From Nepenthes gracilis (Eukaryota > Streptophyta > Magnoliopsida > Caryophyllales > Nepenthaceae): 64,000 nucleotides of DNA. The notes beneath the pieces are model-generated. The model was not told the DNA's origin. It saw only the letters and a list, made by a program, of their open reading frames with translations, and did no database searches. Below are positions 47,881 to 60,135 of the stretch, piece by piece. The translations under genes were made by a program, and so were the position numbers. Location of the stretch: NCBI GenBank assembly GCA_033239525.1, contig BSYO01000003.1, positions 4,210,001 through 4,274,000 of the forward strand, read 5' to 3'. Numbering within the stretch: position 1 is the stretch's first letter; each line of letters opens with the position of its first letter.

Positions 47881-48606
47881 GGCTGATTTAGAATTCGGCT
47901 TGTAGAAAGGGAGCACCTTGAAAGTAATAGCCCAACAAAGGCTTTATGAAACCCAAGGCCTTAAGTCCATAGCAACAAGCCCAAATCGGCTTGCCCCAAG
48001 ATAGTTCAATGGATCATGGGTCATTGAGGACTGCCATAGAGCAGGTCCACTGGTGTAGCACTATCATGTCCAACTCAACCAACAAATCTCAGCAACCACT
48101 GTCACTAAGTGGTTCCCAATGCTTGTAGAAGTATTATTTGCAAATGGTAACAACCAGCTTGTTGTCGTGGAAATCTCCGTGGTTAAGAGCATCAATGATA
48201 GACATGCAATGTTGACCATTCGTGATTACAAAGCCTTGGAGCCCAAGGCAGACTTTAAGCGCATCTTCAGATCTTGTCTTCAAACATTGGAGAATAGCTT
48301 CCTTTGATTCCAGCTTGTACCAACGCAAGCTCCATGCCAACTTTGAGCTCTCACACACTTAACTGGTGAAGATAATTCATGAAATAAAACGTAGAGAGTC
48401 CTTCCATTTATAACCGAGAGGAGGATCAGCGGGCAATCAATGTAGGAGATTACCCATACTAGTGTAACCCCTAGAAGATTGAAACAAATTCTTGCCGATT
48501 GAACGACAACTCAGCAAATCACCTAGAGAAGGAGCACGGGTGCAAGCCTGCAACTGGCATCCCATCAATGAATATGTTCAGAGTTGAAAATTTAAACCTC
48601 CCAACA
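47881..48606. mobile_element. Possible LTR, reverse orientation
   Basis: It ends CTCCCAACA at 48606. A TATA-like word on the minus strand (ttataaatgg, about 48405) would place the promoter in reverse orientation. The left end was not found. The short frames at 48119-48358 are not recognisable genes. Confidence 0.35.
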
Positions 48607-48636
48607 TAGAAGGCTAGTGATGAGAATGACTATCCA

Positions 48637-49570
48637 TGTGTTGGCCAAAAACCCAGTCCGTTGGAAGAAAAGAGGCCCGGGAGATAAAAGCCCAATAGAA
48701 CATTTATTCAACCCAAGATTCGAAAGCAACGCGGCCGGCGCAAATGAGTTGACCCGGGATCACCCAATAGGAAATGGACAACTAGGTCTTCATGGTGCCC
48801 TACCTCAACCGCCGACCATCCAATTCAGCAGCCGATAGCCTTCACAACTCTGTACAAGTGGGTAGGCCACACTTACCATAATCAGTCAGGCAGCTCAGCA
48901 GATATGCCTAGAATATTATTCCATAATTGTGCATCGTCCTCGTAATGGCAATTATGACTCAATAAATTTTCTTAAATGAAAATGAAAATTGACATGTGGT
49001 GCTCTCCACGACTGCTCTGCCAATGGAAAGAATATTCCAAAATAGCAGCGGTTACCATAATCGGTCCCCGTGATTATTAAGACTGCTCACAGATCCACGT
49101 TAGGCAGTTGTCCTAAGCCGTGAAGTTCAAGGAAGGCTAAATTGACCCTCGCTCTATAAATATCTCATCTCCACCATGAGAGAGAGGACTGAAACCTGAG
49201 CCCTCTGAACGAGTAGCCAAGCAGTCAACTTTCGAATATATAGTATATACTCCCCTCTCAGGTGTTCATACACACTGAGATCCCGCAAAATCACTCTATC
49301 AAATAGTGTAACTGTCTTTAAGCCGCGCTTCCTAAAGAACGCACCTCTTTCAAAATCGTTCCCCATCGAGCGCATTTTTTGGAGTTCAACTCTCCTCAAT
49401 ACACCCAATTTACTCTTGCATACTTGTAGTTTATATTCATCAATTTTTCTCTCCAATATAGAAAGATTTCTAAATTGAATATCGGAGAATATACCGGGGG
49501 GCAAGCCCCACCATCGTCTCACCTCTTATTTATTTATTGTGGTATGTAGGATCCAGTTTTCAACGATGAA
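48637..49570 (+). mobile_element. Probable Gypsy LTR relic
   Basis: It begins near TGTTGGCC (48639). A TATA box (ctataaatatctc, about 49154) is followed about 330 bp later by 'ttgaatatcggagaatatacc', close to the TTGAGCGTCGGAG region of plant Gypsy LTRs, and 'ggggcaagccccacc'. The right end was not settled. The minus-strand frame at 49154-49522 lies in R/U5 and is not a gene. Confidence 0.5.
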
Positions 49571-51065
49571 AATCAGACCCACTTCAATTGAATTCGCCGA
49601 GTAAAATCAAACGGTTTCCTAATTCGTATAATAATTCAAATTTGAAAATGCATCAAAAGTGTACTAGCACTATATATTTTGTTTTATTATTCTATGCCCA
49701 TCATGAAGATAAATGCATCATGCTTAAGATAATTAAAAAGTGCTTTTGAGTCCTATTTATTAGCAATATCTTATATTAGTATATAATGTAATTAGAAAAA
49801 TGGGTTGTCTAAAAAGCTCTCAAGTATCAAAAAAAATTAAAGCCCCCATTAGTCATATAAAGATCAACATTCATTGTTCTCATGCATAATACGTATTTGT
49901 TTTGTGTATGGCCACATTCTATCCAAAATGTTAGTGTATTATGATGCATATCTAGTATATAAGCATATTTTGTCCAAAACATTCATACTTAATGAACACC
50001 TATGTATCACATGAGCACATTTTATCTAAAATGTCTACACTTGATAGGTATATGTTTATGTACAAGCATAGTTGACTTAGAATATACGCACCTGATGAGC
50101 ATTTGTATGGTGCTCATATGTTGCATTGCAATTACTTTTGCACTTGATACATGCTTGTATAACACTCGAGCCATGAGATGCTAGTTCTTTTCAAATGCGT
50201 GATTCTTAACTAAGTTTTAACCCATTGTATAGATATCTCTATCCTTTTCATCAAATAGATACAGAAAATTAGCCACAAACCTTTTATCCTTACGTTATTT
50301 AAATAAAAGAGATTTATTGTTGAAGAAAATTTAGTCATTTTATTGAGATAAAATTATTAATATTTTCTTATCCAATCTTATAACTTTATTATTTATATAC
50401 TTGTTCCTACTTATATACTTTCGGGGTAGCATTAGTAGAGTAGATGTTAAATTTCAATAGCATGTAGAGATTTATTAGTAAGTAAAAAAAGTCTGAAAAG
50501 AAAATAAAAGATGTCCGATTCCACCGGCGTGAGTAAGTTTGATAAATTTTTTTTGTGAGAGTCACAAATTAGAAGTGAATTGACTAAATTCTAATGCGTC
50601 TATATCGCACGGGTTGTAAATTAACTTTCATATTGTATTATTTTCTCTAGTTGAAAAAATCCAGAGGATATTATTCTTAAAAATCAAGATATATCATAAT
50701 TATACTGTATTTTTTGAGATTTCTCTTCATCATCAAAATTTATGCTATATATTTTATTATTATCTCAGATTTATTTTAGTACTAATTGTCTTTATTAAAA
50801 TTATTTTTTAGTCACTTTAGAAGAGAATATACTTTACACTTATTATATATTCGTGTATCTATTGCTTCTACTATTTATAAAGGACTTAAATAAATCGTAA
50901 TGGAATCAAATCCTAAATTATCTAAAAATATAAAATAAATGTACATTATTATAGTTCAGAGCCCGACTCCAACGGCTTCTTCATAAGTGATGTGGGATAC
51001 CTTTCAAAAGTGATGTGCAGTACCTATTTCAGTTTAAATAGAGAATCGTGCTTTTTTTTATCAGA
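49571..51065. other. AT-rich intergenic DNA
   Basis: No gene recognised. Around 49.9-50.15 kb the word 'catat...gtgctcat...tgatgagcat' recurs loosely. Confidence 0.45.
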
Positions 51066-51070
51066 AAAAC

Positions 51071-51964
51071 TGTTAGAGACATTTGTCTTATTGGCATATT
51101 CCGTGACCATATGTATCATTTTATTGATGTCGGGTTGTGGGTTGTCGGTTTAAAATTCATTAAAATTCATTGGTCCGCCTCCACGCGCCGAGCACCGGGC
51201 CCAAGGACCGCCCGCTCGCCCCGCCCGCTTGCCGAGCACATAATCCGTAATGGGGTCCGCTCGATGCTCGCCACTAGCCGAGCCGATAAACTGCAACATA
51301 GCCCGCCATTGCCGCCCTTCTATTGCCGCCGAGCGGCGCCCAACGGGCATTTTGAACGCGCTTTTGGCTCCAATATAAATATGGGACTTATATTTTTGAC
51401 TAAGACTTCGAAATCACGATATGCGTGCCTCTTTGAAGAAAACCTCTCATGCTTCAATATACTTGCACATCTTGAGAAAACTAATCACCAAAGGATTGTT
51501 CTACATGCTCAAACTAGTTTTTTCTCACCAACTCTCTTCACCATTGAAAGTTTGCCTTCTACCATTGTCAAGACTTTGGTTCGTGAAGAAGGAGACTCGC
51601 TCGTGATCGGCAATTCAAGTGGTTCGAGGAAGATTGACGGAAGACCGGAAGGAGTCCGCCCGCTAAATCCAAAGGAGTTCGTTGGATCACGGTCGGGAGT
51701 AAGTCGGCAGGATAGCGGCCGTTACCACCCGGCCGTAAGTTGATTTTCATAAAGGCATATAACATACCGATGCTCCAAAATTGAGTCTTTATCTTTATCG
51801 CTCTTAATTATCAAGCCGGATTGTTTAATGCCAGGCATGATTGCTAGTCTCAGATGTGCATCTAGTGTTAAATATCTTTACGTGTATTAGATATTTAATA
51901 TTTATTGTTGCTTCCACTATATATTTAACGGGTCGAACACGTTAGCACGAAACGTGCTTTTTCA
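51071..51964 (+). repeat. 5' LTR of the Sirevirus
   Basis: The LTR is 894 bp, starting TGTTAGAGAC and ending GTGCTTTTTCA. A TATA box (TATAAATA, 51374-51381) marks the likely promoter. CpG-rich sequence (51170-51360) lies upstream of it, as in other Sirevirus LTRs. It is about 115 bp shorter than the LTRs at 24.7-29.1 kb. Confidence 0.9.
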
Positions 51965-51966
51965 AT

Positions 51967-51977
51967 TGGTACGAGAC
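51967..51977 (+). promoter_or_regulatory. Decayed primer binding site
   Basis: TGGTACGAGAC stands where the intact relative has TGGTATCAGAG. It is two bases after the LTR end, so this is a damaged initiator tRNA-Met primer site. Confidence 0.75.
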
Positions 51978-52019
51978 TCACCCCGATCCACGACTCCCGA
52001 TCTAGATGCATTCTAGTCA

Positions 52020-53870
52020 ATCATCATTCTGCTCCTCCCTATTTTGATGGGAGCAATTATGCATACGGAAAGTACGGATGAGAGCATTTTTGAAATCAAT
52101 GGATGAACGAAAGTTTGGGTTAGTACTCAAATTGGGTGGACGCCACCACAAGTTCCTTTTTCGATAACCAATCAAAAGTCAGGTCATCAGGACTAAAGAT
52201 GAACTTGATGCATGCAATTGAAGAAAAGGGTTACATGCTATATTTATGGCTGTTTCCCGTAAGAATTTAAACGTATTTCTATGTGTGAAAATCTAAAGAA
52301 GCGTGGGACATTTTAGAAATTACTCATGAAGGTACGAAACTAGTCAAAAATTCAAAATTGCAAATGCTCACCACTAAGTTTAAAGAAATACGCATGAAAG
52401 ATGATGAGTCTTTTGAACGAATTCTATGCTAAATTGAATGACATTGTGAATTCTACTTTCAATTTAGGTGAACGTATCCCCGAAAAATAGAATTGTCCGA
52501 AAAGCACTTAGATCTTTGCCCGAACGCTTTAGACCAAAAAAAGTTACCGCCATCAAGAAAGCAAAGACTTAGATAACTGAAAATAGAAGAACCGGTAGGT
52601 CTCTTCAAACATATGAGCACACTCTTCCTCAATCCATGAAAAACAAATCAATTGCCCCGAAAACAAGAAAGGAAGAGAAAGATCGTCACTCGCATTTAGC
52701 GAATCATGTAGTGATGAGGACTTTGCTCGTTCGTTAAAAATTTTAAGAAATTTTTCAAAAATAAGAACAAAGAAACGACCTTCTAAAGTATCTGATTTGT
52801 CTCACAATCCATTCAAAAAGGAAACGAGAGATGTTAAAACCAACAAATCTCCAGGAATCCAATGTCATGAATGCTCTGATTTCGGTCATATCCGGACGGA
52901 GTGTCCAAATTTTAAGCGTCAAAAAGGAAAAGCCTTAAATGTGTCTCTAACGGATGATGAAGATGACTCAAATCACAATGAACAATCCTCCGAGGATGAT
53001 GAAATAAATTATATGGCATTCATGACATCTATCATCAACGGTGACGAAGCCACAAGTGCATCTCAAGAACAGTCTGATTCTTCTCATGAAGAATCTGATA
53101 ATGATTTTGATGGGCTTCAAGAAGCGATGATAAACTTTTTAAGGAATGTTTGAAAGTGAAGAAAGTGAATAAAAGCTTAAACAAGAAACTCATCAACCCG
53201 GAAAGAGAAAAGGATGAAATTGCAAATGAAATTAAAGGATGCCACCGATATTCGTCTCGATTTGGAAAGTCAAACAGCTCCTTAATCAATAGACTTAAGA
53301 CTCTAGAAGTGGAGCTTGAGAACACTAAAGAAGATCTGAAAAAATTCTTAAGTGAAACCCAAAAACTTGATCATATGTTGGGAATTGGGAAAATGACTGG
53401 AAATAAAAAGGGTTTGGGATATGTTGAGAAAATCTCCCAACATGGTCCACAACCTAAAATCGTATTTGTTCCCGCTACAAAACCTCCACTCAAAAATACT
53501 ATCACTCCCAAAGTCATTAAGATCATGCCTAAATATGTGGAGAAAAGTTTTGTCCCAACACGTTTGCCTAACTCATATAATCAAAAGGTCATGAACAAAT
53601 CTCCAAACACTTACGACCTTCAAAAATTTCAATCAAAGGTCTATGAATAATTCTTTCACCTAAATTTGTGCCTACCCGCCATGCGTGTGGAAAAGTAGGT
53701 CATATTCGTCCTCGTGCCACACTATGAATCTTCTCAGTACAACCAAAGACAAGGGCGAAAATGAATAAACTCGTTGATCACATTCAAGACTTGGATGAAC
53801 AAGTGAAAAGGTTAAATCAAAAATGCATTCGGGAAGAAAAATTTGATAAAGAAAAGTGAATCAAAATTCT
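52020..53870 (+). pseudogene. Sirevirus gag, frameshifted
   Basis: Pieces in several frames give the N-terminal FDGSNYAY word (about 52045), UBN2 capsid words (about 52300-52600), a CCHC knuckle CHECSDFGHIRTEC (about 52862-52903) followed by an acidic stretch, and a Lys/Leu-rich coiled-coil segment (53150-53400). A second knuckle (about 53675-53710) has lost its first Cys (RHACGKVGHIRP). The longest open pieces are 52797-53153 and 53150-53650. No full-length product can be made. Confidence 0.85.
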
Positions 53871-56850
53871 TTAAAAACAATCCAATGCCACGTTGCTCAT
53901 ATAGCTTAAAAAGCTCAAAATCAATCTCTATGGTACTTGGATAGTGGATGCTCTAGACACATGTGTGAAATAAAGCCATGTTCTCTTCAATGTCGACCAT
54001 CCCGATGGGACGGTCGCCTTTGGTGATGGCTCAAGAGCACCTATCCTCGGGTCGAGGCTGATTGGTATTTCGGGTCTCTCAAGCCCCTGAAGTTTTGTAT
54101 GTATCAGATTGAAATCTAACCTCCCGAGCATTAGTCAATTTTGTGATGACAACTTTGAGGTCCGATTTGTTCAAGATAAATGCTCCATCTATGACACACA
54201 TGGCTCAATTGTCTTAGAGGGAAAAAGAACTCCCGACAATCTTTATGGTATTGAGCCCAATAATATTCTTGAATGCAAATCGCTAAAATTGACACAATCA
54301 ATTGTGGCATCAACGCCTGGCCATCTAAATTTTAAAAGCCTATCAAAAATTTCAAGAAGAGTTGTGTTGAAGGACTACCTAAACTATCAAATATAAAACA
54401 TCATGTGTGTGGTCCTTGTCAATTAGGAAAGCAAATTCGATCAAGTCACTCATCTCATAGTGACATCAACACTTCACGGCCTCTTGAATTAATTCATATG
54501 GATCTTATGGGGCCGCTCTAGAACTCGAAAGCTTAGGTGGTAAAAAGTACATTTTAGTTGTTGTGGATGATTTTTCTAGGTACTCATGGATAGATCTTAT
54601 TCGAGAAAATCCGATACTTTTGACCACGTAAAAACCTTGTGCAAAAGAATTGTGAATGAAAAAGGTACCTCTATCATTAGAATTAAGTGACCATGGCAAG
54701 GAATTTGAAAATTCAAATTTTGAAACATTTTGTAATGATGAGGGAATTCATCATGAATTTTCTTCTCTATCACCCTCAACAAAATGGGATTGTTGGAGCG
54801 CAAAAACGGGTGATTCAAGAAATGGCAAGAACAATGATGCAATGTAAAAATATTGCCATGCACTTCAAGGTTGAATACGGCTTGACACATAATCAACCGG
54901 CCTACCTAAGACCCGGGGACGTAAAACAACCCCTTATGAGCTTTGAAAGGAAAGAAATCAAATGTTAAGTATTTCCATATTTTCGCCTATCAGGTATATT
55001 CTACGTGATAGGAAAACTTAGGAAAATTTGACTCAAAAAGTGATGAAGGAATATTCTCGATATTCCTTAACTAGTCGAGCCTATCGAGTCTACAATTTGT
55101 GCACTCAAACATTATGGAATCCATAAACGTTATTTGTGAATGATATTCCTAATGACCATTCTACAAGCATTGATTGCTCAAATCAAGATGATGATCATGA
55201 TGACGCCTTACCCAACATATCCTCTCCCGACATCGAGCAAGTAACACCTATCGTCATTCCCACAAAGGAACCTTCTTCTAGAGTTAAGCTCAATCATCCA
55301 AAGGACCTAATGTCATGTTAATGAAGGTATGAGGTCACGGGCCGCATTCTAAATCAGCTCGCCTATACCGTTATGTCTCTCATCGAACCCAAAAAGGTCG
55401 AAGAGGTATCATTGATGAGGCCGACTAATGCCATGCATGAGGAACTCAATCAATTTGTGAGAAATGATGTTTGGACCTTGGTTCCCGACCTACCAATACA
55501 AATGTCATTGGAACCAAGTGGATCTTTAAAAATAAAAACGATGAAAATGAAAATATCACTGAATAAAGCCCGCCTTGTTCACCAAGGATATACTCGGTAG
55601 AAGGTATTGACTATGACTTCCAGACTTTTGCCCCGTGGCCCGTCCGAGTCTATTCGTATCCTTCTATCTCGCTGCTTGTACTATGGGTTTTAAATTATAT
55701 CAAATGGATGTCAAAAGTGTATTTTTAAATGGGTTCATACAAGAAGAGGTCTGTTGAACAACCGAAAGACTTTGTGAACCCTACATTTCCCGACCATGTG
55801 TACAAACTTAAGAAGGCTCTCTACTACTAAACAAGCTCCCGAGCTTGGTACGATCGACTTACTTCATTGCCTAAATGATCATGGTTTTATTCGAGGGAGT
55901 GTTGATAAAACTCTATTTGTGCAAATGATGACAAATGTATGTTAGTAGCCCAAGTTTATGTTGATGACATTGTTTTTGGCGCTATCATTAATTCTCGTGC
56001 ACATTCTTTTCGCGAAATGTATGGCTTCCGAGTTTGAAATGAGTATGATTGAGAACTTACATTCTTCCTGACCGCAATTGACAACTTCCTCACTGTACTT
56101 TTATTTCTCAAGCCAAATATGCCAAGGATCTTGTCAAACGATTCAATCTTGATAACTCTAAACATACTCGGTCTCCCATGAGCACCTCCTCCAAGTCGGG
56201 ATCGTGATCCTGCAGTAAGAGTGTCGATCCTCTCTTTACGAAGTATGATCGGCTAGCCTCTTATATTTGACGGCTAGAAGACTCGACATTGCATTTAGTG
56301 CCTGCCTCGCGCCCGCTATCAATCTAATCCAAAAGAATCCCACTTAAGGTCACAAGCGTTATTTGTTATATCAATGGGACATCTCGCTTTGGAATTCTTT
56401 TTTTCAAACGACTCAAATTTTGCCTTAACCGGATAATTCGATGCCAATTGGGCCGGAAATATTGAGGATCGAAAGAGCACATTCGTGGATGTTTTTATGT
56501 CGGCCCAACTGCAGCTCGCTCAAGAAGAAACAAAATTCTATTTCACCGCCTCACGGCCAAGCCGAATACATCGCCGCGGGCGCTTGTTGCACCCAGCCTC
56601 TATGGATGAAACAAATGCTCCTTGACTATGGCATTGTCCAGACACTATGCAGATATACTTTGTGACAATACTAGTGCCATAAATATTTCTAAAAATCCTC
56701 GTGCAACATTCCCGCACCAAACATATCGATATTCGCATCACTTCATATGTGAGCTGGTGAAACTGGTGTATCACTTACACACACTCCAACCGAGCATCGA
56801 TTGGCCGATATCCTCACCAAAACCATTAGACAAAGGCGCGGTTTGAGTTT
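53871..56850 (+). pseudogene. Sirevirus pol (PR-INT-RT-RH), frameshifted
   Basis: Landmarks occur in the usual Copia order. These are a decayed aspartic protease site (near 53935), the integrase CxxC word CGPCQLGKQ (about 54410), IHMDLMGP (about 54495), SDHGKEFEN (about 54685) and NGIVG (about 54790). In RT they are NDVWTLVP (about 55465), KARLVHQGYTR (about 55570) and the catalytic YVDD (55957-55968). In RNase H they are QAEYIAAG (about 56555) and ADILTKT (about 56805). The integrase Glu expected after NGIVG is not evident. Stops and frame changes separate almost all blocks, so no active enzyme is encoded. Confidence 0.85.
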
Positions 56851-56880
56851 TTAAGAACCGCCTCGAGTGTGCTCACCGCC

Positions 56881-58900
56881 GATGAATGAATCCTCCTCTT
56901 CTATAAAAAAACAAAAATCAAAAAAACAAAAAAGGGTCAGCTTTCTCTCGCCCAACCTCCGGTTCCGCTCGCCGCCTTGGGCTCGAGCGGGCCACCGCCG
57001 CTTTATCATCGAAAGGTGCAATGAGCGCCTGCAAAGACACGAACATAGCACAAACTCCTGCACACAAACCCTCTTCAACCTTCGTTGCTCCCGCCTTTCC
57101 TCTTGTGACGGCCTCTTCTCTACCTCTCCTCATCACTGAGATCGGCTAGATCCACGCTCCTTCACCGATTTCTATGCTTTCAAGGTAATTTCTCCACCTC
57201 CTTCTCGACTTCGTTTTCGCCACCGCCACTTGGTGGTGTCGGGTCTGCGAAATTTGCCTCCTTTATGGGTGGCTGTCTTCACGGATCTCGATTTGCCTCC
57301 TCCTCCCTTCAAATCCACCGATTTTTGTGTGGATTTGCTCCGTTGTCCCCGATCCGTGATTTGGTTCCTTACCCACTATTGCTCATGGCGCTCTGCTGCT
57401 TTGCTCCACATCTCCTACTTAGCCTCGTGTTGTGCTCCTTAGTGCTGTCCCCATCGGCCGGGTGTCGGGTGGGGTGCCGAGGTGGTGCTCCGGGCCACCG
57501 GTGTGCGTTTTCCTTCTTCGCCGCCGTCGCGTGAACAACTCCAACCGCCTGGGGAGCACCTGCTCCCGGTGTTTGTCTCGGCGATCCACGTGCCCCACAC
57601 TTCCCACATACATTAATAAATAAATAAATATATATATTTACATATATATATTTATTTGTTTATATATATATATATATATTATTTCCACCCGTTTATCGTT
57701 ACATTGTGCTCAATTTTTTTCCGTATGTCGGCTCCTCGCAAATCCTTGTCACGCAAGTCGAGTGGCAAACGTACTCGACCGAGTGGGATCTCCGCTCCTG
57801 ATCGCTTTATTAGTCCCGAGGTAGAGACTCTTTTTCAAACCCGCATGTCTAGTCGGCAACTTTCCCCGAACGGAAGTCCGCCTTGACTGGGCCGACCCTT
57901 CCATTTCGCTCTCTTTTCATCGACCGTGGTCAGGGCGCCGGTCATCACAGTTTGATTGTCTGCCGCTCATCCTTGTTCAAGAATTTTATTTCAATATTCA
58001 TGCGATCACCGCCTTCCTTTTCTACTTTCGTGCGCTGGGCACACCTGCACATTACTACCGGGATATCATTGCCCGCATTTTGATATCCCTCGGTCACGGC
58101 CCCACATATCCTTACTCTTCGCGCAAACCCGGCCTACATTTAATGAGATTGCTACATTCCTTCATGGTGCCCCTCTAGAGTGGAATGGCAAAGCATTCCC
58201 GACGCTTTTACCTCTCTTCTCGGCGACCGGGTCGTGAGTCAGTATCATGCTCACGAACCTGTTCCCGGCCTCCCACTTCTCCTCCATTTCCGAGGGGAAG
58301 GCATTATTCTATATGCTTTGTCGAGTGGTCACCATTGACTTACCCTCCCATTTTGTTACTCATATTATTGCAAACTTCTCCTACGGCACGAGACAAATCT
58401 ACCTTTGGGTGCCTCATTCAAATGACTCCTTGCTGGGCTTGACACCCCTTCGCGACTATCCCTCGCCTACCGCCAAAAGCCCCATCACCTCCACCACTTT
58501 TGCCCAGTCGGCCACATGCCCGCGCTTTGCTCGACCCCGAGGAGCCGTTCGATGAGCCTCTCCCCTGTGCCTCCTCCTCACCTCGACGAAGGCCCCTCTC
58601 GGGCTCGTCTTCATCATTTCCCGACCCGCCGCCTCCCGGTCCATCCACTTCACATCGGCATTCCACCTCCTCCTCAGCCACTCGATGGGTCGATCTCTCG
58701 CCTTTCCGACCGCTGAGGCCTCGTATTCTTCACACGAGCGGATTCTGCTTCGCAATCCCAACTATTTGCTCGTTTTGATCGTTTGATGCGCAGCTGGACA
58801 CTCAGCGGCCGTCTCAAGCCCGCTTTGATCGCTTGGATGAGCGGTTGGACACTCGGAGGCTGCGTATCAACGCCGGGCGGCGACATTATGGCACTCCACC
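56881..58900 (+). pseudogene. Sirevirus env-like third ORF region, broken
   Basis: This lies between RNase H and the polypurine region. A GC-rich leader with a (TA)n tract (57661-57679) precedes MSAPRKSLSRKS (57725 onward), and ISAPDRFISPEVETLFQ follows. After a frame change, blocks such as QEFYFNIHA and PAHYYRDIIA (about 57970-58080) resemble the 'putative plant transposon protein' domain often found in the third ORF of plant Copia and Gypsy elements. The part beyond 58.4 kb is Pro/Ser-rich. Its role is unknown; an envelope function for this ORF is unproven in any plant element. Confidence 0.65.
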
Positions 58901-58939
58901 TCCCGGCGATTCCAGTGATCCCCTCCTTTGCTCTTCGTG

Positions 58940-59426
58940 ACAAAAAGGGGGAGATCGTGGTTTCTTTTCGCGCATGCCGATAGGGGAGCTTGGGTGTGAT
59001 GTACTTTTTTGTTAGGGGGAGCTCAATTTGATGTATTTCTTTTTAGGGGAGTTCGACTTGTTACTTATATTCTCCTCTAGACGTGCTATTCATTTATTTG
59101 CTATTGATGTTATCTATTGACTTTCTATGCACGTATCTACTCTCTCTATTGCATTTTAGTACCGCATGATGTATCTATTACCGCCTATATTTTTGTTGTT
59201 ATACTAACCTTGCTTGACCAGAAACGGAAGTGTCACAAAAATAAGGTGTTTCATCACATCGCCTACCTTCTCTCGTTTAGCTACTTTATTTTTTATGTAT
59301 CTCTTTGTATAACTAGGCGTAGGTTTTTCATGTACACGGGTTCTATCTCGGGGTGGTGTCCGAACCGTGATTCACTTGTATTTATTTATTTTCTGAGTTT
59401 TGTCACGAATTGTCAAAGGGGGAGAT
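58940..59426 (+). promoter_or_regulatory. Multiplied polypurine tracts before the second LTR
   Basis: Purine tracts of gggggag type occur near 58946, 59012 and 59044, and the one touching the LTR (aaagggggagat) at 59415-59426. The proximal tract would prime plus-strand DNA. The word 'tttgtcacgaattgtcaaaggg' has its counterpart in the minus-strand element at 25.7 kb. Confidence 0.8.
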
Positions 59427-60135
59427 TGTTGCGACATTTGTCTTATGGCATATTCCGTGACCATATGTATCATTTTATTGATGTCGGGTTGGGTTTGTCG
59501 GGTTTAAAATTCATTAAAATTCATTGGTCCGCCTCCACGCGCCGAGCACCGCCCATGAAGGACCGCCCGCTTACGGGGTGCCCGCTTGCCGCCGAGCACA
59601 TAATCTTAATGGGGGGCTGCTGATGCTCGCCACTAGCCGCTCGAGCCGATAAACTGAACATAGGCCGCCAGCCGCCTCTACAGCCGCTGAGCGCCCGCAG
59701 TGGTTTCTCGCCAACCCTACGGCCGCCGCGCACTCGAGCCCAGCTCGCCGAGCGCACCCAACGAGCAAATTTTGAACGCGCTTTTTGGCTCCAATATAAA
59801 TATGGACTTATATTTTTTGAACCCTAAGACTTCGAAATCTGATGTGCCTCTTTTTTGAAGAAAACCTCTCATGCTTCAATATACTTGCACATCTTGAGAA
59901 ACTAATCACCAAAGGATTGTTCTACATGCTCAAACTAGTTTTCTCACCAACTCTCTTTCACCATTGAAAGTTTGCCTCTACCATTGTCAAGACTTTGGTT
60001 GTGAAGAAGGAGACTCCTGCTCGTGATCGGGTAATTCAAGTGGTTCGATAGAAGATTGACGGGAAGACGGGCATAGCCTGTCGTTGGTCACATGGCAAAA
60101 TCCAAGGAGTTCCTCGCAGGATCACGTGTCGGAGT
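59427..60135 (+). repeat. Shared, 3'-truncated Sirevirus LTR
   Basis: It starts TGTTGCGACATTTGTC and follows the 5' LTR through its TATA region (about 59795-59802) to 'ggatcacgtgtcgg' (about 60120). The last about 260 bp of LTR, the primer site and the first about 100 bp of gag are absent; after about 35 unrelated bases, sequence equivalent to 52068 resumes at 60172. Confidence 0.8.

Larger units (their letters stand above)
51071..60135 (+). mobile_element. Sirevirus (Copia) element, frameshifted, first of a tandem pair
   Basis: The order is 5' LTR (51071-51964), primer site (51967), gag, protease-integrase-RT-RNase H, an env-like third ORF, a multiplied polypurine region, and a second LTR starting at 59427 that stops short near 60135. 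The length, the third ORF, the coiled-coil gag and the repeated polypurine tracts are Sirevirus traits. Nearly every frame is broken by small indels. The sequence before 51071 is AAAAC; the partner duplication would lie beyond the tandem copy, outside the window. The same family provides the elements at 24.7 and 42.4 kb. Confidence 0.9.

Noticed and set aside
48637..49555. ATCCA on both sides as a target duplication for the Gypsy LTR relic
   Set aside because: The implied right end would not be CA, so the match is probably chance.
58418..58943. Gly/Arg/Glu-rich minus-strand frames
   Set aside because: Antisense to the Pro/Ser-rich end of the Sirevirus third ORF.
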